A stretch of DNA of 15,439 nt from Sphingosinicella sp041621755 (GTDB taxonomy: Bacteria > Pseudomonadota > Alphaproteobacteria > Sphingomonadales > Sphingomonadaceae): positions 1-15,439 of the forward strand of contig JBFKAE010000065.1 of NCBI GenBank assembly GCA_041621755.1, written 5' to 3'. The notes beneath the pieces were generated by a model that worked only from the letters and a program-made list of their open reading frames with translations, was not told the origin of the DNA and ran no database searches. Numbering within the stretch: position 1 is the first letter of the stretch; every line of letters starts with the position of its first letter. Of this stretch, positions 13,134 through 15,439 are shown piece by piece. A program made the translations under genes and the position numbers.

Positions 13134-14171
13134 TCAGGCGGCGTTTGCGCTTACATTATCGTCGTCAAGTTCGCTTTCGTCGCAAACCTTGTTGCGGCCG
13201 GTTTCCTTGGCCTTGTACAGCGCGGCGTCTGCGCGTTCGATCAATGTATCGATACTGTCGGTCCAACGCAGTTGTGCAATGCCGAGCGACAGCGTGATGC
13301 GATCAACCTCGCAGTTGCTGCTTTTCGCACGGACGCTGCGCGATGCAATAAAATCGCGAATTTGTTCGCAAATGTCGACGGCGGATTCAATCGATTTCCC
13401 TGGCAGAACGATACAGAACTCTTCGCCGCCATAGCGCGCCGGGTAGCCAATCCCCTGGCTCAGTTGTTCCAGATTCTGACCAACCAGCCGCAGGACCTCA
13501 TCGCCCATCGCGTGGCCCCACGTGTCATTGAAATTCTTGAAATGGTCGATATCGCAAAATGCGAGGCTCAGTGGCTTGCGATCGGCTGTGGCCCGGCTGG
13601 CTTGCGCTTCAAGATAGCTGGTGAAGGCTTTTCGATTGGGAAGTCCGGTCAGCGGATCAGTCCGGCTTTCGGCACGCGCGGTTTCGAGGGCCCGCTTCAA
13701 CGTATCGATCTCTTCGCCCGATGTCGCAAGCTGTGCTTCAAGCCTTTCGGCTTTGTTGATTATGGAATTTGTCGCATTCACCATTTCGGTCAGCAGCATA
13801 CGCTGTGAGCCATCTTCATCGTCTTTTGAGTTGATGGATGCGTTGTTCGGTTGGTGTTCGCCATCGTGCGCATCGGCGTTGGCCTGTCCGACATAGACCG
13901 ACATACGCTGCAACTGCTGTTGGGTTTTGACGATCAACTGGTTGATGTCGGTAATATCGACGTCGCTATAAATTTCGCGGCGGATGTTATGCATGGCGCG
14001 CGCGGAAACGCGTCCGGTAGACGCGATCACACTATCGACTGCATCGACAAGCACCGGGTCGGTTCCGGTGACATAGCGATACCAGAATTCATAATTTGCG
14101 GGCGTCGGAGCCACGCCGCCAGCTTCCAGATGTTGGCGGATTTTCTCGAATATCTGGCTGGAATTTGCCAT
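13134..14171 (-). CDS. GGDEF-domain diguanylate cyclase
   Basis: This 345-residue protein has a C-terminal GGDEF domain (about 167-330): TDPLTGLPNRKAF (171-183), FCDIDHFKNFND (205-216), the active-site ARYGGEEF (245-252) and ADAALYKAKETGRN (314-327). It should make cyclic di-GMP from two GTP. The inhibitory I-site, RxxD five residues before GGEEF, is missing; those positions are QGIG (239-242), so product feedback at that site is unlikely. Residues 1-100 start MANSSQIFEKIRQHLEAGGV and contain NYEFWYRYVTG, a conserved but unassigned N-terminal module of cytoplasmic cyclases. A hydrophilic linker and a coiled coil (about 125-168) follow and may drive dimerisation. There is no membrane segment. 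The ATG at 14171 has only a weak GAG upstream. Confidence 0.95.
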   Translation of the reverse strand: MANSSQIFEKIRQHLEAGGVAPTPANYEFWYRYVTGTDPVLVDAVDSVIASTGRVSARAMHNIRREIYSDVDITDINQLIVKTQQQLQRMSVYVGQANADAHDGEHQPNNASINSKDDEDGSQRMLLTEMVNATNSIINKAERLEAQLATSGEEIDTLKRALETARAESRTDPLTGLPNRKAFTSYLEAQASRATADRKPLSLAFCDIDHFKNFNDTWGHAMGDEVLRLVGQNLEQLSQGIGYPARYGGEEFCIVLPGKSIESAVDICEQIRDFIASRSVRAKSSNCEVDRITLSLGIAQLRWTDSIDTLIERADAALYKAKETGRNKVCDESELDDDNVSANAA

Positions 14172-14204
14172 GTTCTCGTTATTGGCCCTTTAACAAACAG
14201 CTGA

Positions 14205-14267
14205 TTATTCAGTGCATTCGTCGAATTCCAGTGCGGCCATAAAGGCCACGAAATCCAGTTCGAGCAT
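14205..14267 (-). CDS. Possible 20-residue leader peptide upstream of the cyclase gene
   Basis: ATG at 14267-14265 opens a 20-residue frame ending in TAA at 14205. The product, MLELDFVAFMAALEFDECTE, is acidic and hydrophobic. The frame stays open upstream of the ATG into the helicase end, and there is no ribosome binding site at this ATG. It may therefore be chance, a leader peptide, or the tail of a decayed gene. I do not recognise it. Confidence 0.15.
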   Translation of the reverse strand: MLELDFVAFMAALEFDECTE

Positions 14268-14299
14268 CTTGCACGCGCTGTAGTTAATATTTGGCGAAA

Positions 14300-14319
14300 T
14301 TTTGCGGGAACGGCGCAAA
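14300..14319 (-). terminator. Weak hairpin terminator after the helicase gene
   Basis: CGCAAA (14314-14319) and TTTGCG (14301-14306) form a 6-base-pair stem with a 7-base loop, starting one base after the helicase stop codon. In the minus-strand RNA it is followed by AUUU only. The stem and U run are both short, so termination here would be partial. Confidence 0.35.
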
Positions 14320-14320
14320 T

Positions 14321-15439
14321 TCAGTTGCGCGCAGACAGTCCTAGAAAGGATGGAACCGGCCCTTGCCAGGCTTCATTTTCAACGGGGTCGGTGGGGCTTT
14401 CCACTTTTGCTTCTGCCGGTTTTTCGACTTTGGGTTTTGTCGGCTGCGCTTTTGGCGGTCTGGCTTTTGATCGACTCGGTCGTTCGGGTCTGTCTTCGTC
14501 AGCCTGTGGAGCGGGAGTGGGAGTGGACGCAGCGCCGCGCCGATTGATTTTTGTACCGATCAGCTTTTCGATATCCGCCACGAGTTCAGCCTCTGAACTG
14601 GTGACGAGCGTAATTGCGATGCCGGTCTTGCCAGCGCGTCCGGTGCGTCCGATGCGATGGACATAATCTTCTGCGTTGAAGGGGACGTCATAATTGAAAA
14701 CATGGCTGACACCCTTGATATCAAGCCCGCGCGCGGCAACGTCGGATGCGACAAGGATGGAGACTTCGTCACCCTTGAAGGCGTCAAGCGTTTTGATCCG
14801 GTCGCGCTGTTCCATGTCGCCGTGAATTTGCCCTGCGGAATAGCCATATTTTTTCAACGACTCTGTGAGGCTCTTCACGTCCTTCTTGCGATTGCAAAAG
14901 ACAATCGCGTTGGAAACGTCTTCAGTCTTCAAAAGCTCACGCAGGACTGTGCCCTTGCTGCGTGGCGAGGTCTCAACCAGCGATTGCGCAATATTCTCGT
15001 TGGTCGTCGCCTGACGTTCGACCGCAATCATTTTCGGGTCGCGCATGAATTTGTCGGCGAGCTTTTTGATGGGTGCGGCCATTGTCGCAGAGAACAGCAG
15101 GCTTTGGCGATTCGGGCCAAGCATGCTGCAGATCCGTTCTACGTCGGGGATGAAGCCCATATCGAGCATGCGGTCGGCTTCATCAATCACCAGAATATCG
15201 ACGCCGAGCATCAGGATTTTGCCGCGTTCGATCTGGTCGAGCAGGCGTCCGGGAGTGGCGATAAGCACATCGACACCCTTGGCAAGCGCCTTGTCCTGAT
15301 CACCAAAGCCGACGCCGCCGATCAGCAAGGCCATGGAAAGATTGTGATTCTTGCCGTACTTGATGAAATTCTGTGCGACCTGGTCGGCGAGTTCGCGCGT
15401 TGGCGCAATGATCAGCGAGCGCGGCATGCGCGCCCGTGC
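14321..15439 (-). CDS. DEAD-box RNA helicase, N-terminus beyond the right edge
   Basis: The window holds the last 372 residues of a DEAD-box ATP-dependent RNA helicase. Visible motifs in order are PTRELA (Ia), TPGRLLDQ (Ib), VIDEADRMLDMGF (II), LLFSATM (III), NAIVFCNRKKD (IV), ASDVAARGLDIKGV (V) and HRIGRTGRAGKTG (VI). The Q motif and the Walker A motif are missing only because the gene continues past base 15439; the frame is open to the edge. After motif VI the C-terminal region is rich in Pro, Lys, Arg and Glu (PAPQADEDRPERPSRSKARP), probably a disordered RNA-binding tail, and ends GPVPSFLGLSARN. The layout resembles RhlE-type helicases, which act in rRNA maturation or RNA decay, but the subgroup cannot be fixed. 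Confidence 0.95.
   Translation of the reverse strand, partial: ARARMPRSLIIAPTRELADQVAQNFIKYGKNHNLSMALLIGGVGFGDQDKALAKGVDVLIATPGRLLDQIERGKILMLGVDILVIDEADRMLDMGFIPDVERICSMLGPNRQSLLFSATMAAPIKKLADKFMRDPKMIAVERQATTNENIAQSLVETSPRSKGTVLRELLKTEDVSNAIVFCNRKKDVKSLTESLKKYGYSAGQIHGDMEQRDRIKTLDAFKGDEVSILVASDVAARGLDIKGVSHVFNYDVPFNAEDYVHRIGRTGRAGKTGIAITLVTSSEAELVADIEKLIGTKINRRGAASTPTPAPQADEDRPERPSRSKARPPKAQPTKPKVEKPAEAKVESPTDPVENEAWQGPVPSFLGLSARN

Larger units (their letters stand above)
14172..14320. other. Intergenic region between the helicase and the diguanylate cyclase genes
   Basis: This 149-base stretch holds a terminator-like hairpin beside the helicase stop (14300-14319) and a 21-codon open frame on the minus strand (14267-14205: MLELDFVAFMAALEFDECTE). 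That frame ends 33 bases before the cyclase start codon. The short palindrome ATTCGTCGAAT lies at 14216-14226. No good -35/-10 pair was found. Confidence 0.4.

Noticed and set aside
1..15439. tRNA, rRNA, CRISPR array, insertion sequence or prophage
   Set aside because: No repeat arrays, transposase motifs, tRNA-like cloverleaf or phage genes were seen by eye; a tRNA or repeat search program would settle it.

Overview
The window reads as chromosomal DNA of an alphaproteobacterium, most probably a sphingomonad (Sphingomonadaceae; Sphingopyxis or Sphingorhabdus type). The grounds are the mix of families (TrcR/DUF1013, DUF1192, a PimA-like acyl-CoA ligase, a ppiase-queA-tgt cluster), a Tgt that resembles the Zymomonas enzyme, and moderately high G+C with C/G-ending codons. 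This is inference from gene content; no rRNA or tRNA is present to place it. The window holds about sixteen genes packed tightly, with no gap over 150 bases, and no insertion sequence, prophage, CRISPR array or tRNA was seen.

Layout. 1-1786 (minus): a DUF1192 protein, then two adjacent acyl-CoA dehydrogenase genes 13 bases apart, the second running off the left edge. 1918-3827 (plus): a metallophosphoesterase and a family 4 glycosyltransferase overlapping by one base. They are best read as the PlcP/Agt pair for phosphorus-sparing membrane lipid remodelling rather than as LpxH plus an unrelated transferase. 3865-4615: a strong hairpin with a U tract, then trcR. 4634-7474: a perfect 16-base palindrome resembling a LiuR (MerR family) operator, followed by an MBL-fold hydrolase with a C-terminal extension and a fatty/dicarboxylic acyl-CoA ligase. 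7573-9239: xseB, ispA and coaD. 9307-12202: a secreted cyclophilin, then queA (TTG start) and tgt of queuosine tRNA modification. 12212-13003 (minus): a PaaG-like crotonase convergent with tgt. 13134-14171 (minus): a GGDEF diguanylate cyclase without an inhibitory site. 14321-15439 (minus): a DEAD-box RNA helicase running off the right edge.

Functional themes are acyl-CoA catabolism (two dehydrogenases, ligase, crotonase, possibly under LiuR-type control), envelope lipid turnover (PlcP-Agt), core metabolism (isoprenoid, CoA, queuosine) and regulation (TrcR, c-di-GMP). No wholly new system is evident. The points most worth pursuing are the PlcP-Agt operon, the LiuR-like operator, the terminator-like hairpin in the trcR leader and the dehydrogenase pair in which one subunit lacks the usual catalytic glutamate.
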